Shown here piece after piece: positions 19,550 to 31,091 of a stretch of 64,000 nucleotides of DNA. The notes beneath the pieces were generated by a model, which saw nothing but the letters and a program-made list of their open reading frames with translations, searched no databases and was not told the DNA's origin. Source of the DNA: Microbacterium elymi (GTDB lineage: Bacteria; Actinomycetota; Actinomycetes; Actinomycetales; Microbacteriaceae); NCBI RefSeq assembly GCF_021582895.2, contig NZ_CP091139.2, forward strand, positions 1,860,001-1,924,000, written 5' to 3'. The translations under genes and the position numbers were made by a program. Within the stretch, counting starts at the first letter, position 1, and each line of letters starts with the position of its first letter.

Positions 19550-21922
19550 ATGTCCGTGACCCGTCCTGATCCCGTCACGCGCGCGTCCCAGACCGAGCCG
19601 CCCCCGCCTCGCGTCGACCCGCGCGCCAGCGGTGACCCGACCGCACGAGAGGACGTTCGCTCCGGCCGTCGTCACGCACGCGTCGCCGGCACGCCGCGCG
19701 CCGCCCGGCCACCGCGCCGAGCCGGCACCGCCCGGCGCCGGCTCGGCGCCGCCCTCGCGGCGACGGCCGCCCTGCTGGGTGCCCTCGCGGCCGGCCCGGC
19801 GCAGGCCGCGGACGACACCTCCACACCCGCTCCGAGCCCCACCCTCTCGGGCGAGCTCGAGGCGTTCGTCTCGCCCACCGCGGGCGGCATTCTGCGCACC
19901 GATCGCCCGCTGTCGACCTGGGCGGCGCTTGCGCAACGGCACCGGCTACTCCGTGGCCGCCTCCGATGTGACCCTCCGGCTCGGCACCGCGCCGATCACG
20001 ACCCGCGCCGCGCTCACCGCCTGGCTGACCGACGGCACCGCGCCCGGCAGGATGACGGCGATCGGCACCGGCACGATCGACCCGATCGACTCCGGCACGG
20101 TCGGCCGCACCCTGATCACAGTGCCGGCCGACGACAAGGCCCTCACGGGCCTGAAGCCCGGGGTCTACCCGCTGGCGGCGACCATCGCCGGGGCGTCGAA
20201 GGCGCGCACCCCGACCAGCGTGGTGGTCGTGCCGGACGAGGGTGCGAAGCAGCGCACCCCGGTCGGGCTGGTCGTGCCCATCACGGCGGGTCCGCTCAGC
20301 GCGGGACTGCTGACCTCCGACGAACTGGCCGCGCTCACCGCGCTGGACGGCGCGCTGTCCACCGAGCTGAACTCCGTCGCCGGCACCTCGGCGATCCTCG
20401 CGATCGATCCCGCGATCCCCGCCGCGATCCGGGTCCTCGGCACGTCGGCGCCCGACTCGGCGCGCGACTGGCTCGACCGCCTCGACGCCCTCCCGAACGA
20501 GCGGTTCGCGCTGCAGTTCGGCGACGCGGATGTCACGGTGCAGACCGCCGACGGCCGCAGCACCCTGCTGGCCCCGACATCCCTGCAGTCCTACATGGAG
20601 CCGGCCAACTTTCTCCCCGACGCCGACTCCGGTGCGAACGCCGACACCGGCGCCAGCGCCGGACCCGCGTCCGTGGACACCGCGTCGCCGACCCCTTCCC
20701 CGACCGCGACGACGGGCCCGAACGAGCCGGTGTATCCGACGCTCGAGGCGCTGCAATACTTAGGCGGGAACACGCGCGACGCCGTCACCTGGCCCTTCTC
20801 CGGGACGGCCGGACCGAAGGATGTCGCCGCGCTCGGCGCGCTGTCCACCGACGCCACGCGGGCGCTGACCCTCGTGCCCTCCGACACGACCTCTGGCGCG
20901 ACGGCATCCGACGCCATTCCTGCGCACGCCACCGCCGGGGACGCCGACCTGCTGGTCTATGACTCGGCCGCATCGGACGCGCTGCGCACGGCATCCACCG
21001 AAGAAGACCCGGCCGTGCGCGGCACGTCGCTGGCCGCGGCGACCGGCTACCTCGAGCTCGCCGCCGACACGTCGCCCACCACGCCGGTGCTCGTCGTCAT
21101 CGACCGGTCGGTGCTCGATCGGGCCTCGGACTGTCCGCTGCCGTCGAGGCCGTCGGCCGCGCGCCCAGCACCCGCAGCGCGTCGCTGTCCGACCTCACCG
21201 CCGCGCCCGCGCGGCCGGTGACGATCGCGGATGCCGCGCCCCACCCCGAGCGGGTGACCGCGCTCTCGCAGCTCACCGAGGGCGAGCGGACGCTCGGGTC
21301 GTTCGCCTCGATCCTGACCGACCCCGCGCTGCTGACCGGGCCGGAGCGTGCCTCGATCCTGCAGTTGCTGGGCGGCGGCTGGATCGAGGATGCCGAGGGG
21401 TGGGATGCCGCCATCGCGGCGCACCGCGAGGCGACCCGCACCACGCTGGCCGCGGTCTCGATCGCCCCGAGCAGCAACATCAACCTGGCCGGGACCGTCG
21501 CCAACCTGGGATTCGGCGTCCGCAACGACCTGCCGTGGCCGGTCGATCTCACCCTGATCACCCGCCCGGACGACCTGCGCCTGGAAGTCCAGAACACGAC
21601 CTCGGTGGTCGCGCACGCCAGCAGCACCACCCGCGTCACCGTGCCGGTCCGCGCGAAGATCGGCAACGGCGAGGTGACCCTCGATCTGCAGCTGTACAGT
21701 CCGACCGGCGTGAGCATCGGGTCCTCACAGAGCGTCACGGTCAATGTGCATGCCGACTGGGAGGCCATCGGCCTGACCGCCCTGGGCATCGCGATCGGCG
21801 GGTTCCTCGTGCTGGGCCTGATCCGCACCGTCATCGCCCGCCGCCGGCGCGCCGCCCCCGAGGCCGCCGCCGAGAACACGTCGGATGACAAGCACACCCA
21901 CGATGACCGGGAGGCCACGTGA
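19550..21922 (+). CDS. secreted, membrane-anchored DUF6049-type protein
   Basis: About 790 residues. After a basic N-terminus a Sec signal ([20 protein letters not shown], then QAADD) leads to a large extracytoplasmic region and one C-terminal helix ([20 protein letters not shown]) with a short charged tail. The topology is therefore outside with a C-terminal anchor. Such proteins sit next to murJ in many Actinobacteria, which suggests an envelope role; no enzyme motif is visible. Breaks occur near 19930 (GCGCTGCGC read as GCGCTTGCGC) and near 21127 (one C lost). A TAGAAT hexamer at 19500-19505 could be the -10; ATG 19520 is an in-frame alternative start. The stop overlaps the murJ GTG. Confidence 0.72.
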
Positions 21923-23512
21923 GCGGCGTCGGGCGCGCGAGCGTCCTGATCGGGGCCGGCACCGTCGTCTCGCGGCTCAGCGGCTTCCTTCGGCAGATCG
22001 TCCTGGTCGCAGCGGTGGGCGGGCAGGTCTCCGCGGCCGGCAACGCGTTCGGTCTGGCCAACCAGCTGCCCAACAACATCTACGCGATCATCTCGACCGG
22101 GCTGCTGGCCGCCGTCGTGGTCCCGCAGATCGTGCAGGCCGCGTCTCACCCCGACGGGGGCACCGCGTTCATCTCCAAGCTGTTCACCCTCGGCGCCGTG
22201 GCGCTGCTGGGCGTCACCGCGATCGCCATGGTCTGCGCGCCGCTGCTGGTGCAGCTGTACGGCTGGAGATTCCCGACCGAGCAGCGGGCACTGGCCACCG
22301 CGTTCGCATACTGGTGTCTGCCGCAGATCCTGTTCTACGGCCTCTATGCCCTCGTCGGCGAATCGCTGAACGCCCGACGGGTGTACGGCCCGTTCACCTG
22401 GGCGCCGATCGTCAACAACATCGTCTCGATCGCCGGCTTCGCGGCGTTCATCCTGATGTTCGGCCCGACCGGCAGTTCGCTGGAGTGGACGCCGGGAATG
22501 GTCGCCCTGCTGGGCGGCACCGCGACCGCCGGCATCCTCGTCCAGGCCCTGATCCTGGCCGCCTTCTGGCCGCGTGCGCACCTGCGCGTGCGCCTGGACT
22601 TCCGGTGGCGCGGCGTCGGCCTCGGCCGGATCGGACGGCTGGCCGGCTGGACCTTCCTCATGGTCCTGCTCGGCCAGCTCGCCGGAGTCGTGCAGTCGAT
22701 GGTCCTGTCCGGGGCGAGCCAGGACTACCCCGGCATCCTGGCCACGCAGAACGCCTGGTTGCTGTACATGATCCCGTACTCGCTGATCGTGCTGTCCATC
22801 GGCACCCCCTACTTCACCCGGCTCAGCGAGCACGCCGCCGCGGGCCGTCACGACGAGGTGCGCGCCGACATCGGCCGCAGCATCCGCACCCTCGGCGTGT
22901 TCATCGTCATCTCGACGTTCGCGCTGGCGGCGGCATCCGTCCCCGCCTCACGCCTGTTCTCCACCACCGCCGGCGAGGCTTCGGCGGCCGCGGTCGTCCT
23001 GGTCTGCTTCCTGGTGGGGCTGATCCCGAACGCGGTGCAGTTCACCATCCAGCGCACGTTCTACATGTACAACGACACGCGCACGCCGTTCCTGTTCACG
23101 ATCGTGCAGGCGGCCATCGTGATCGGCGCGACTGTGGCGGCCGGCGCCGCCCTCCCGCTCGAGTTCATCGCCGCGGGGCTCGCGCTGGCGCAGTCCGGGG
23201 CGGCGATCGTGCAGCTGGTCCTGGCGACGTGGCTGCTGCACCGCAAGATCGGCGACCTCGGGGCCCGATCGTGGATCCCCGCGCTGGGCCGCTTCATCGC
23301 CGCGGCGATCCCCGCCGGCCTCGCCGGATGGGGCGTGTTCCTGCTCACCGGCGGCGTGGACGGCTGGACCACCGCCAGCAGGGTGCTCGGCGCCGTCGGC
23401 GCTGCCCTCATCGGCCTGGTCGCCGTCGCGGTGTACGGCGTCTTCCTCGCGCTGCCGCGCACCCGAGCTCGGCCCCGCCCTCGCGCTGGCGCGGCGTTTC
23501 GTCCGTCGCTGA
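21919..23512 (+). CDS. murJ: lipid II flippase MurJ
   Basis: About 531 residues with roughly 14 membrane helices, flips lipid-linked peptidoglycan precursor. It begins [20 protein letters not shown] and has [20 protein letters not shown] and the GESLNARR segment typical of MurJ/MviN. It lacks the long kinase-like C-terminal extension seen in mycobacterial MviN. An inserted C near 23464 hides the stop, so an uncorrected reading runs on into trxB as a spurious fusion; corrected, the protein ends LARRFVRR at TGA 23510-23512. The GTG start overlaps the DUF6049 stop by 4 nt. Confidence 0.92.
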
Positions 23513-23616
23513 CGTTTCACACAGCGGAAGGTGCGGCGCCGACGCGGAATGCCGCACGGTTACGATGTGTTGAGGCATCCAGGCGGTCTTGCACCGTCTG
23601 CAGACAGGGAGACACC

Positions 23617-24590
23617 GTGCGTCAGCTCATCATCATCGGTTCCGGACCGGCAGGCTTCACGGCCGCCATCTACGCGGCGCGGGCCAACCTCAGCCCGCTC
23701 GTCGTGGCCAGTTCGGTGGATATCGGCGGCGAGCTGATGAACACCACCGAGGTGGAGAACTTCCCCGGGTTCCCGGAGGGCATCCAGGGCCCCGAGCTCA
23801 TGACGAAGCTCAGCAGCAGGCCGAGAAGTTCGGCGCCGAGATCTCATACGACGATGTCGTGGAACTGGATGTCTCCGGCCCGATCAAGCGCGTCACCCTC
23901 GGCAGCGGCAAGGTCGAAGAGGCCGAGGCGCTCATCTTCGCGACCGGATCGGCGTACCGCAAGATCGGCATCGAGGGCGAGCAGCGCCTGTCCGGACACG
24001 GGGTGTCCTGGTGCGCGACCTGCGATGGATTCTTCTTCCGCGAGCAGGAGATCGCCGTCGTCGGCGGCGGTGACTCCGCGATGGAGGAGGCCACGTTCCT
24101 CACCCGGTTCGCGTCGAAGGTCTACGTCATCCACCGTCGCAGCGAACTGCGGGCCTCCAAGATCATGCAGGAGCGCGCATTCGCGAACGAGAAGATCGAA
24201 TTCGTGTGGAACAGCGAGGTCGCCGATATCCTCGGTGAGGATGCCGTGACCGGCGTGCTGCTGCGCTCCACGGTCGACGGCTCCACTCAGGAGCTGCCGG
24301 TCACCGGCGTGTTCGTCGCGATCGGCAACGACCCGCGCACGCATCTTGTGCACGACAAGCTCGATCTGACGCCCGAGGGCACGATCTGGGTCGACGGACG
24401 GTCGTCGAGGACGTCGGTCCCCGGTGTGTTCGCGGCCGGTGACGTGATCGACCCCACCTACCGGCAGGCGGTCACGGCGGCCGGCTCGGGCACCGTGTCG
24501 GCACTGGATGCCGAGCACTATCTCGCCGCGCTGGGTGAGGCCGGCGCTCCCGAGGCCGACGCCGATGAGATCGGCGGACGCCCGAGGTGA
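23617..24590 (+). CDS. trxB: thioredoxin-disulfide reductase
   Basis: About 324 residues, NADPH-dependent reduction of thioredoxin. The FAD-binding motif [15 protein letters not shown] is at residues 8-22, the redox-active centre WCATCDG near residue 133, the NADPH motif [10 protein letters not shown], and the C-terminal FAD motif [14 protein letters not shown] lost G near 23814 (AAGCTGCAGCAG read as AAGCTCAGCAG) breaks the frame after residue 65. Start is GTG 23617. It is followed 93 bp later by trxA. Confidence 0.93.
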
Positions 24591-24683
24591 CCGTCGACGC
24601 AGGCGTCGCCTGAGAGCGCACGAGGAACAAACCCGCCGCCACCGGCGTTTCACATACCGACAGACTTCCATCGAAGGAGAGAC

Positions 24684-25007
24684 ATGACCGCCAAGGCGAC
24701 CACATCCGCCACCTGGGAGCAGGACGTCCTGGAGGCGCCCGGCCCCGTACTCGTCGACTTCTGGGCCGCGTGGTGCGGTCCGTGTCGCATGGTCTCGCCG
24801 GTGCTCGACGAGATCGCGTCCGAGAACCCCGACAAGATCACGGTGCTCAAGCTCAACGTGGACGAGAACCCCGATCTGGCCATGAAGTACCAGATCACGT
24901 CGATCCCGGCCATGAAGGTGTTCCAGGGCGGTGAGGTGAAGACCTCGATCATCGGCGCCAAGCCGAAGTTCGCCCTCGAGCAGGATCTGGCCGCGTACCT
25001 GGGCTGA
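24684..25007 (+). CDS. trxA: thioredoxin
   Basis: 107 residues, canonical thioredoxin fold with active site WCGPC at about residues 31-35 and the cis-Pro segment SIPAMKVF. An AAGGAGAG ribosome binding site precedes the ATG. It receives electrons from the TrxB encoded upstream. A strong hairpin terminator follows directly. Confidence 0.96.
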   Translation: MTAKATTSATWEQDVLEAPGPVLVDFWAAWCGPCRMVSPVLDEIASENPDKITVLKLNVDENPDLAMKYQITSIPAMKVFQGGEVKTSIIGAKPKFALEQDLAAYLG

Positions 25008-25021
25008 GTTCCTCTCTGCGA

Positions 25022-25072
25022 GAGCCCCCGCACCCGCCGCCGGAATCCGAGGCGGACCGCGGGGGCTTTCTG
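25022..25072 (+). terminator. Rho-independent terminator after trxA
   Basis: GAGCCCCCGC pairs with GCGGGGGCTT around a GC-rich loop, followed by a TTTCTGTC tail. It lies 15 bp after the trxA stop and before the convergent permease gene. Confidence 0.8.
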
Positions 25073-25089
25073 TCGTTCCACGCGTCTCG

Positions 25090-26985
25090 CTACGCGCCGT
25101 CGGCCTCCGCATCCGCGGCCAGGCGTCGCTCGTCCTCCGCAGCGGACACCGCGACGATGTCTTTGATCTCGTCGGTGGCGAACCCCGATCGAATGGCCCA
25201 CACGTACGCGACGAGTCCGACCGCCACCTCGACCAGCATTCCCCAGGGGAATCCGAGAGCCGGATGCTCCATCGGTCCGTACTCCCCGAGGTAGCCGACC
25301 AGCAGCGACGCGAGCAGCAGCCAGATCAGCCACCAGTTCGCCTGCACGTGCCGTCGCGCCTCGCGGGTGCCGGCCACCCAGACCGCCGTGCAGAAGCCGA
25401 TGATCAGCACGCAGAAGGCGATGTAGTAGACGGGGAAGGGCCAGCCGCCCGGCCTTTGCTCGCCGTTCGTGGTCAGCACCCAGCCACCGGCGGCAGCGAC
25501 CCAGATCCACAGCACGAAGAACACCACGCTGATGATGATGCTGGTGACGGCGTTCAGCCACTTGTGCTTCCACGCGAAGTAGACGGTGAAGACCGGCAGG
25601 CCGATGAACGTCGCGGTGATCACGTTCGTGAGCGTCGAGAATCCGCTCCAGTACAGGATGAGGACGGCGGCCAGGAACGAGATCGGCGACCAGAAGCGAA
25701 AGCCCTTGAGCAGGAACGGCCGCTTCAGGTTCGGCGCCGTCCGTCGCAGCACCGGCAGTCCCGCCCCGCCCATGATGTACGTCAGTACCGCCGCCGAGCT
25801 GATGAATCCGACCAGTTGATACCAGCTGGGCGCCGGCACGAAGAACACGCAGCCGACCACAGTGGACACGATCAGCGGCAACCACGGGATGCCGAACCGG
25901 TTGTTCTTGGTGAACGCCTTCGGGATGTTGCGGTGCACACCCAGCCCGTAGCCGGTGCGGGCTCCGGTACCCAGGTAGACCCAGCCGGTCGCCAGCGGCG
26001 AGACCGCCGCGTCGATGAGCAGGAACGTGCCGAGTGCGGCGAGGGCCGCCATGTTCGCCGAGTCGAGCGCGTGGAACAAGGGTCCATCGGCCCAGCCTCC
26101 GGAGACGAGCTGGTCCCACGAGCCGGGGGCGAGCCCCATATCGGCCCAGTTGATCGCGCCGATGAAAGCGACCTGCAGCAGCGTGTAGATCACAGCCGGG
26201 ATCGCTATGGATCCGATCGTGGCGAGGGGCACGTTGCGCTGCGGATTTCTGACCTCGCCGCCGAAGTCCAGCGCCTGGCGGAAGCCGAGCAGCGAGAAGA
26301 TGATGCCGGTGGTCGCGATGGCGTGGAAGATCGGGGGTACTCCCAGAGGTGCGAATCCGCCGTAGCTGGTGAAGTTGCTGCCTTTGAGGATGAAGAACAG
26401 GAAGATGAACGTCAGAGTCGGCAGGGCGATCTTCCACAGCGTGACCCAGCGATTCGACTCCGCGAGGAAGCGGGCCCCGAAGAAGTTCAGGGCGAAGAAG
26501 AGCAGCATCAGCACGAAGCCGGCGAGGATGCCGGTGGGCCAGCTCAGCACGTCCACGCCGTCGACCTTGGTCAGAAGATGGAGCTCCGGGAACCGCCCGC
26601 CGATGTACGTCAGCGTCGCCTCGGCCTCGATCGGCGGGATGGAGACCACCGACAGCCAGTAGGCCCACCCGATGATCCAGCCCGACAGGGCGCCGTGCGT
26701 GAGGTAGGTGTACCGCACGATCGCGCCAGATCGGGAGCATCGCGCCCAGCTCGAGATACGTCAGCGCGATGAGGAACACCAGCACCGAGGCGATGATCCA
26801 GGACAGGATCGCAGCGGGACCGGCCACCCCGCTCGAGCGAGCACGCCGAACAGCCAGCCGGACCCGATCTGCGCACTAACCCCGAGCAGAAGGAGCTGGG
26901 TGAACGAGAGTCGGCGTTTGAGCCCGGCATCCGTGGTCTCGAATGCTCCTGTGATCGGCTCCGGTTCCGTGCGCGCGCTGCTCAT
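25090..26985 (-). CDS. APC-superfamily amino-acid permease
   Basis: About 630 residues, roughly 13-14 membrane helices. The APC signature glycine motif is GVSAQIGSGWLFGVLA in the first helix. Two breaks interrupt the N-terminal third: near 26831 (a G lost from GGGGG) and near 26728 (two bases lost, restoring LGAMLPISGAIVRYTYL). The C-terminal part from residue about 100 is continuous and ends in a charged tail. ATG 26985 (MSSARTEPE) is chosen; ATG 27051 is an in-frame alternative. No companion genes indicate substrate. Confidence 0.82.
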
Positions 26986-27108
26986 CTGTGACACATCCTC
27001 ATGAGATTCGATGTCACGGCCCGTCTTCACGGGCGGGTCGCCGGTGCCCACGGTACGCCCGTGTCGGGCCGTCGTGGGGCCAACTGCCCGCGCGATTCGT
27101 CGGATGGA

Positions 27109-27471
27109 TCAGGAGGCGTCGGTCTGGATGACCGCATCCCATCGCCGGTGCGTGTTGGCCTCACCGAGCAGTCGCCAGACCGCCGGGGTCAGGGCCGGGT
27201 AGTCCAGCGCGATCTGCCGCAGGACACGGTAATGCCTGCTGGCGTTGGGCCGCACGCCCCCGTTCTCGGCGATGTTCTCGGCGCGCAGGGTGAACACGAC
27301 GAGCTCGTCGACCGTGGGCAGATCGTCCATGAACTCCCAGGGATCCTCGCCGCCCAGCAGGCGTTCGTGCACGATCACGGCGAGCTCGTCGGCGGCCTCC
27401 GCGCGCAGCAACTCGAGGCTGGCGCGGCGCCGCAGCCGCACCTCGCGCTCGTCGCCCACCGGATCCGCCAT
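27109..27471 (-). CDS. small hypothetical protein
   Basis: 120 residues, acidic and probably helical, no membrane segment or recognised motif. Residues 20-60 (RAEAADELAVIVHERLLGGE) look like a conserved helical block. It lies just upstream of the APC permease and downstream of parB on the same strand. I do not recognise a family. Confidence 0.6.
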   Translation of the reverse strand: MADPVGDEREVRLRRRASLELLRAEAADELAVIVHERLLGGEDPWEFMDDLPTVDELVVFTLRAENIAENGGVRPNASRHYRVLRQIALDYPALTPAVWRLLGEANTHRRWDAVIQTDAS

Positions 27472-27527
27472 CGTTCCAGGGTACGTGAGCCGCGACGACT
27501 CGGCGCCATCGCGACCCGGCGTGCCGG

Positions 27528-28526
27528 TCAGGCGCCGTACGTCGACTCGCCCAGCTCAGCGAGGATGCGATTCAAGTCCTGGATAGTGGCGAAATCAACC
27601 GTGATCTGGCCTTTTCGCGCACCCAGCGCGACCCGCACCTTGGTGTTCAGGCGGTCGCCCAGCCGGTCGGCGACCTCGTTCAGATACGCCTGGCGGGCAC
27701 CGGCCTTGGGTGGAAGGCTGCGCGTGCCCGCAGCATCCTTCGCCTTCGCGGCCGCCTCGGCCGCCCGGACCGAGAGGTCCTCGTTCACGATCTTGTCGGC
27801 CAGGCGCTGCATCGCCTCGACGTCGTCGAGCGACAGGATCGCCCGCGCGTGGCCGGGCGTCAGCACCCCTGCGGCGACGCGCTGCTGCACCGGCACGGGG
27901 ACTCGAGCAGCCGGATCGTGTTGCTGATCTGGGGACGCGAACGGCCGATGCGCGAGGCCAGCTCCTCCTGGGTGATGCCGAAGTCCTCGAGGCAGCTGCT
28001 GATATGCGGATGCCTCTTCCAAGGCGTTGAGCTCGGACCGGTGCAGGTTCTCCAGCAGGGCGTCGCGCAGCAGGTGTTCGTCCGCCGTGTCGCGCACGAT
28101 CGCCGGGATCGACTCGAGTCCGGCCTCGCGCGCGGCGCGCGTGCGCCGCTCGCCCATGATCAGCTCGTAGTCTCCGTTGCCGTTCTGGCGGACGACCACC
28201 GGCTCCAGCACGCCGAACTCGCGCACGCTGTGGACCAGCTCGGCCAGATCGTCCGGGTCGAAGTCTGTGCGCGGCTGGCGCGGGTTGGGGACGATGCGGT
28301 GCGGGTCGATGCGGACCAGGCGCGCGCCGGGGACCTCGACCAGGTCCGGCGTCTCGTCCTCGGCCGGGGCCGGGGCCAGCGCCTCGTCCTGGGGCTTGGC
28401 GATCGTCGCGGTGGTGCGCGTGGCCGCCCCTGGGAAGAAGACGTCGACGGGGCGCTCCATCGTCGCCTCCGCAGTCGGGATGAGGGCTCCGATGCCTCGT
28501 CCGAGTCCCGTTCGTTTGGCCGCCAT
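27528..28526 (-). CDS. parB: chromosome-partitioning protein ParB
   Basis: About 332 residues, CTP-dependent parS-binding clamp. It starts with the ParA-stimulating [17 protein letters not shown] segment. The N-domain has [10 protein letters not shown] and the [10 protein letters not shown] box. The HTH region contains [20 protein letters not shown], visible only after removing an inserted C near 28000 (CAGCTGCTCGAG read as CAGCTGCCTCGAG). A second break near 27905 (a C lost from CCCCC) restores [21 protein letters not shown]. The ATG overlaps the parA stop by 1 nt (TGATG). parS sites cluster directly upstream of parA. Confidence 0.93.
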   Translation of the reverse strand: MAAKRTGLGRGIGALIPTAEATMERPVDVFFPGAATRTTATIAKPQDEALAPAPAEDETPDLVEVPGARLVRIDPHRIVPNPRQPRTDFDPDDLAELVHSVREFGVLEPVVVRQNGNGDYELIMGERRTRAAREAGLESIPAIVRDTADEHLLRDALLENLHRSELNALEEASAYQQLPRGLRHHPGGAGLAHRPFASPDQQHDPAARVPVPVQQRVAAGVLTPGHARAILSLDDVEAMQRLADKIVNEDLSVRAAEAAAKAKDAAGTRSLPPKAGARQAYLNEVADRLGDRLNTKVRVALGARKGQITVDFATIQDLNRILAELGESTYGA

Positions 28527-29485
28527 CAGGCGCCTCCCTCTGACGCAGCCGCGTCCTCGTGCGTGTGGTTGTACCGCTGGATGACTTCGACCGCGGCTTC
28601 GCGGTAGGCAACCGCGCCGGCCGACTGGCCGTCGTACGCGATCACGGTCTGGCCGAAGCTCGGGGCCTCGGAGACGCGCACGGACCGCGGAATGACGGTG
28701 TGCAGCACCTGCTCGGCGAAGTGTGCGCGCACCTCGTCCGCCACCTGCTGCGCCAGCCGGGTGCGGGCGTCGAACATCGTCAGCATGATCGTGGAGACGT
28801 GCAGGCGCGGGTTCAGGTGCTTCTGGATCATGCGCACGTTGCCCAGCAGCTGGCTGAGCCCCTCAAGCGCGTAGTACTCGCACTGGATCGGGATGAGCAC
28901 CTCGGTCGCCGCAGTGAAGGCGTTGATCGTCAGCAGGCCCAGGGACGGCGGGCAGTCGATGATGACGAAGTCCGGCTTCTCGTCGACCGTGGCCAGATAG
29001 TCGTCCAGTGCCGTTCGCAGTCGGTGCTCACGAGCGACCTGAGAGACCAGCTCGATCTCGGCGCCGGCGAGATGGATCGTGCTCGGCGCACAGGTGAGCA
29101 GGTCCGACTCCGGGCTGGTCTGGACGATGTCCGAGATCGGGAACTCGTCGATCAGGACGTCGTAGACGCTCGGGGTGTCCGCGCTGTGCGGGATGCCGAG
29201 CGCGGTCGACGCGTTCCCCTGCGGATCCAGGTCGATGACCAGGACTCGGGCGCCGACCGATGCCAGCGCCGCGGCCAGGTTGACGGCAGTCGTCGTCTTG
29301 CCGACGCCGCCCTTCTGGTTCGACACGGTGATCACACGCGTGACGCCCGGCAGTTCCACGGTCGTCGCCTCCAGCATGCGGCGGCGGGCCGACAGGTCAG
29401 CGAGCTCACGCGCAATCGGACTGTCATCGTCGAGAGGGTCGAAGGCCGTGATGCCCGCGTTCTCGGCTTGTTTCACGTGAAACAC
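28526..29485 (-). CDS. parA: chromosome-partitioning ATPase ParA
   Basis: 319 residues. The deviant Walker A KGGVGKTT lies in VSNQKGGVGKTTTAVNLAAA at about residues 55-74, with a DLDPQGNASTALG switch and DCPPSLGLLTINA Walker B region. Drives origin segregation with ParB. The first six codons (MFHVKQ) are themselves a perfect parS sequence, so the start codon lies inside the centromere. The frame is intact. It is first gene of the parAB operon. Confidence 0.95.
   Translation of the reverse strand: MFHVKQAENAGITAFDPLDDDSPIARELADLSARRRMLEATTVELPGVTRVITVSNQKGGVGKTTTAVNLAAALASVGARVLVIDLDPQGNASTALGIPHSADTPSVYDVLIDEFPISDIVQTSPESDLLTCAPSTIHLAGAEIELVSQVAREHRLRTALDDYLATVDEKPDFVIIDCPPSLGLLTINAFTAATEVLIPIQCEYYALEGLSQLLGNVRMIQKHLNPRLHVSTIMLTMFDARTRLAQQVADEVRAHFAEQVLHTVIPRSVRVSEAPSFGQTVIAYDGQSAGAVAYREAAVEVIQRYNHTHEDAAASEGGA
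29469..29485. promoter_or_regulatory. parS site overlapping the parA start codon
   Basis: TGTTTCACGTGAAACA is a perfect 16-bp parS. Being palindromic it also encodes Phe-His-Val-Lys at codons 2-5 of parA. ParB bound here would block parA initiation or transcription. Coordinates may be off by one base. Confidence 0.93.
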
Positions 29486-29596
29486 ACTCCCTCTGCACGT
29501 GCGATCGACCTGCCGTCCAGTCTAGGCGCCGCATCCCCCATTCCCTGACGCCGCACCCGCTCCCGTCGATCCCACCCCCGCGCGGCCCCTCCTGCG

Positions 29597-29674
29597 CGAA
29601 ATCGTACGATTTGGCCGAGTGAACATGAAACTTGGCCAAAATTGATGTGGTCTCGGCCAAGTCGTACGATTTCG
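29597..29674. repeat. 78-bp palindromic intergenic repeat, copy 3
   Basis: Same inverted ends and GGCC spacing as the copies at 3593, 9376 and 37600. It lies 112 bp upstream of the parA start, within the parS-rich non-coding region. Confidence 0.9.
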
Positions 29675-30220
29675 GCGACAGGGATGCTGTCGGCGCGGGA
29701 TGCTGTGGGCGCGGGGATGCTGTGGACTGGGTCGCGTGTCGGCGAACGCATCTTCATCGAGCTTCGGGTATGTCGGTCCGGGTGCAGGCACTGCAGGCTG
29801 CGCGAGCGGGCGCGGCCTGCTCGTTGGCGTCCCGGGCGATCCCGTCGTTTCACCTGAAACGGGCCGGCGGACCGGTCATCGGGGGATCAGCGAGGGACGC
29901 ATGCCCACTCGAGCTCTCATGCGAGACGCAGTGCCGACGCACTGACAAGCGTGACGAACAGCCGGTTCAGCGGCGTGCCGGTCGGGAGGGCATAGGGAAC
30001 GGCGCATCCGGTGTTGCCGCGCGCGAATCGCGGACCCGCACTCCCCGGCCTCTCTGAGTTGTCGATGACATCGTCTCGCATGTTTCACGTGGAACGACGC
30101 CACACGTGGATGGGCGATACGTTGTGCGGGCGATTCCAGACGGCGGTCCCCGTCCCACAATTCCGCGGACGGATCGCCCGTCGTGGCGTTCCCACGGTAA
30201 TGGACAGGCCACTCCAGGTG

Positions 30221-30234
30221 GTTTCACGTGAAAC
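30221..30234. promoter_or_regulatory. parS site
   Basis: Perfect palindromic core GTTTCACGTGAAAC in non-coding DNA upstream of parA. Confidence 0.9.
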
Positions 30235-30486
30235 GGGCAACGGCAACGCCGCCGTAGCGAAGGGACCTACGGCGGATTCGTGAATGGGCTCGGGTGCCTG
30301 CAGCGCCGACGGTCTGCCTCCGCGCAGCGGACATGCGGAATCGCGCATCGGGTACTGCCGGAGTTGTTTGCCGCCAGCCTCCTGCAACATTCCCGACACA
30401 TCACATCCCCCACACTAGAAGTGGGCAGGACCAGGACCAGGACCAGCGGGCACATCAGGCGCGCACGCCGAGCCCGGCCGGGTGAC

Positions 30487-30500
30487 GTTTCACGTGAAAC
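30487..30500. promoter_or_regulatory. parS site
   Basis: Perfect palindromic core GTTTCACGTGAAAC. Confidence 0.9.
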
Positions 30501-31038
30501 AGCTCGTCCGCGATCGCGGAAGTGGCAGGGGTCCAAAACTGGCGCTCCGCGGGTCCCGCCGATCGACCGATCAGCCGACAGCCATCAGCCGGCCGCGATC
30601 GCCTGACGATGGCCGACATCGGACTGCGCGAGCAGCGGGGACCGGCAATGCGCGCGACGCTGGTCGCGCCGTTCCTGATCAGGGACGGGTGCGCGGGTGA
30701 CCTCCACCGCGGTGCTGTCGATCGTGGCCGACATCGGCGGACTCTCCTCGCTCCCCGGCCGTTCCTGTGATCACGGTTCGCGGCTCGCTCCCGGCGACCC
30801 CGGCGATAGGGCCGCGCGTCCCGCCGGCCCGGGTGCCGCGGCACCAACATGCTCCATTGGCGGTCGCCCTGAAAGCGGCGTTCGGTCCGCATTGATTTTC
30901 GGGCCCGTCTGCCCACCACCGTAGAGGCGCGCAACAGCGAGCCACCACCGGCCGGTCCGTCGGGAACCGCCAACATGGGGGCGCACCCCCGGCGCGTCAC
31001 CGCGCATCAGATACTTCAATGACGTCACCGCGACAGCC

Positions 31039-31052
31039 GTTTCACGTGAAAC
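31039..31052. promoter_or_regulatory. parS site
   Basis: Perfect palindromic core GTTTCACGTGAAAC, 40 bp downstream of the rsmG stop. Confidence 0.9.
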
Positions 31053-31091
31053 GCAGGGGCGGGCCGCAACCGACTTCGCTCCGCGCAGGCG

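Larger units (their letters stand above)
29675..31091. other. about 1.4 kb non-coding segment with clustered parS sites
   Basis: No reading frame here has a recognisable product or convincing codon use on either strand. It carries three perfect 14-bp parS cores and two one-mismatch variants (GTTTCACCTGAAAC at 29847-29860, TGTTTCACGTGGAAC at 30080-30094). I read it as a centromere-like region between parAB and rsmG. A degraded gene or small RNA cannot be excluded by eye. Confidence 0.7.

Noticed and set aside
21919..24249. A single 776-residue MurJ-TrxB fusion protein
   Set aside because: The fusion depends on a masked MurJ stop and its tail is TrxB read in the wrong frame. Removing one base near 23464 gives a normal MurJ end, and a separate trxB GTG start follows.
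30455..31000. 181-residue minus-strand reading frame in the parS region
   Set aside because: Arg-rich composition, no ribosome binding site, no domain, and it includes a parS palindrome as coding sequence; best explained as chance openness in high-G+C DNA.
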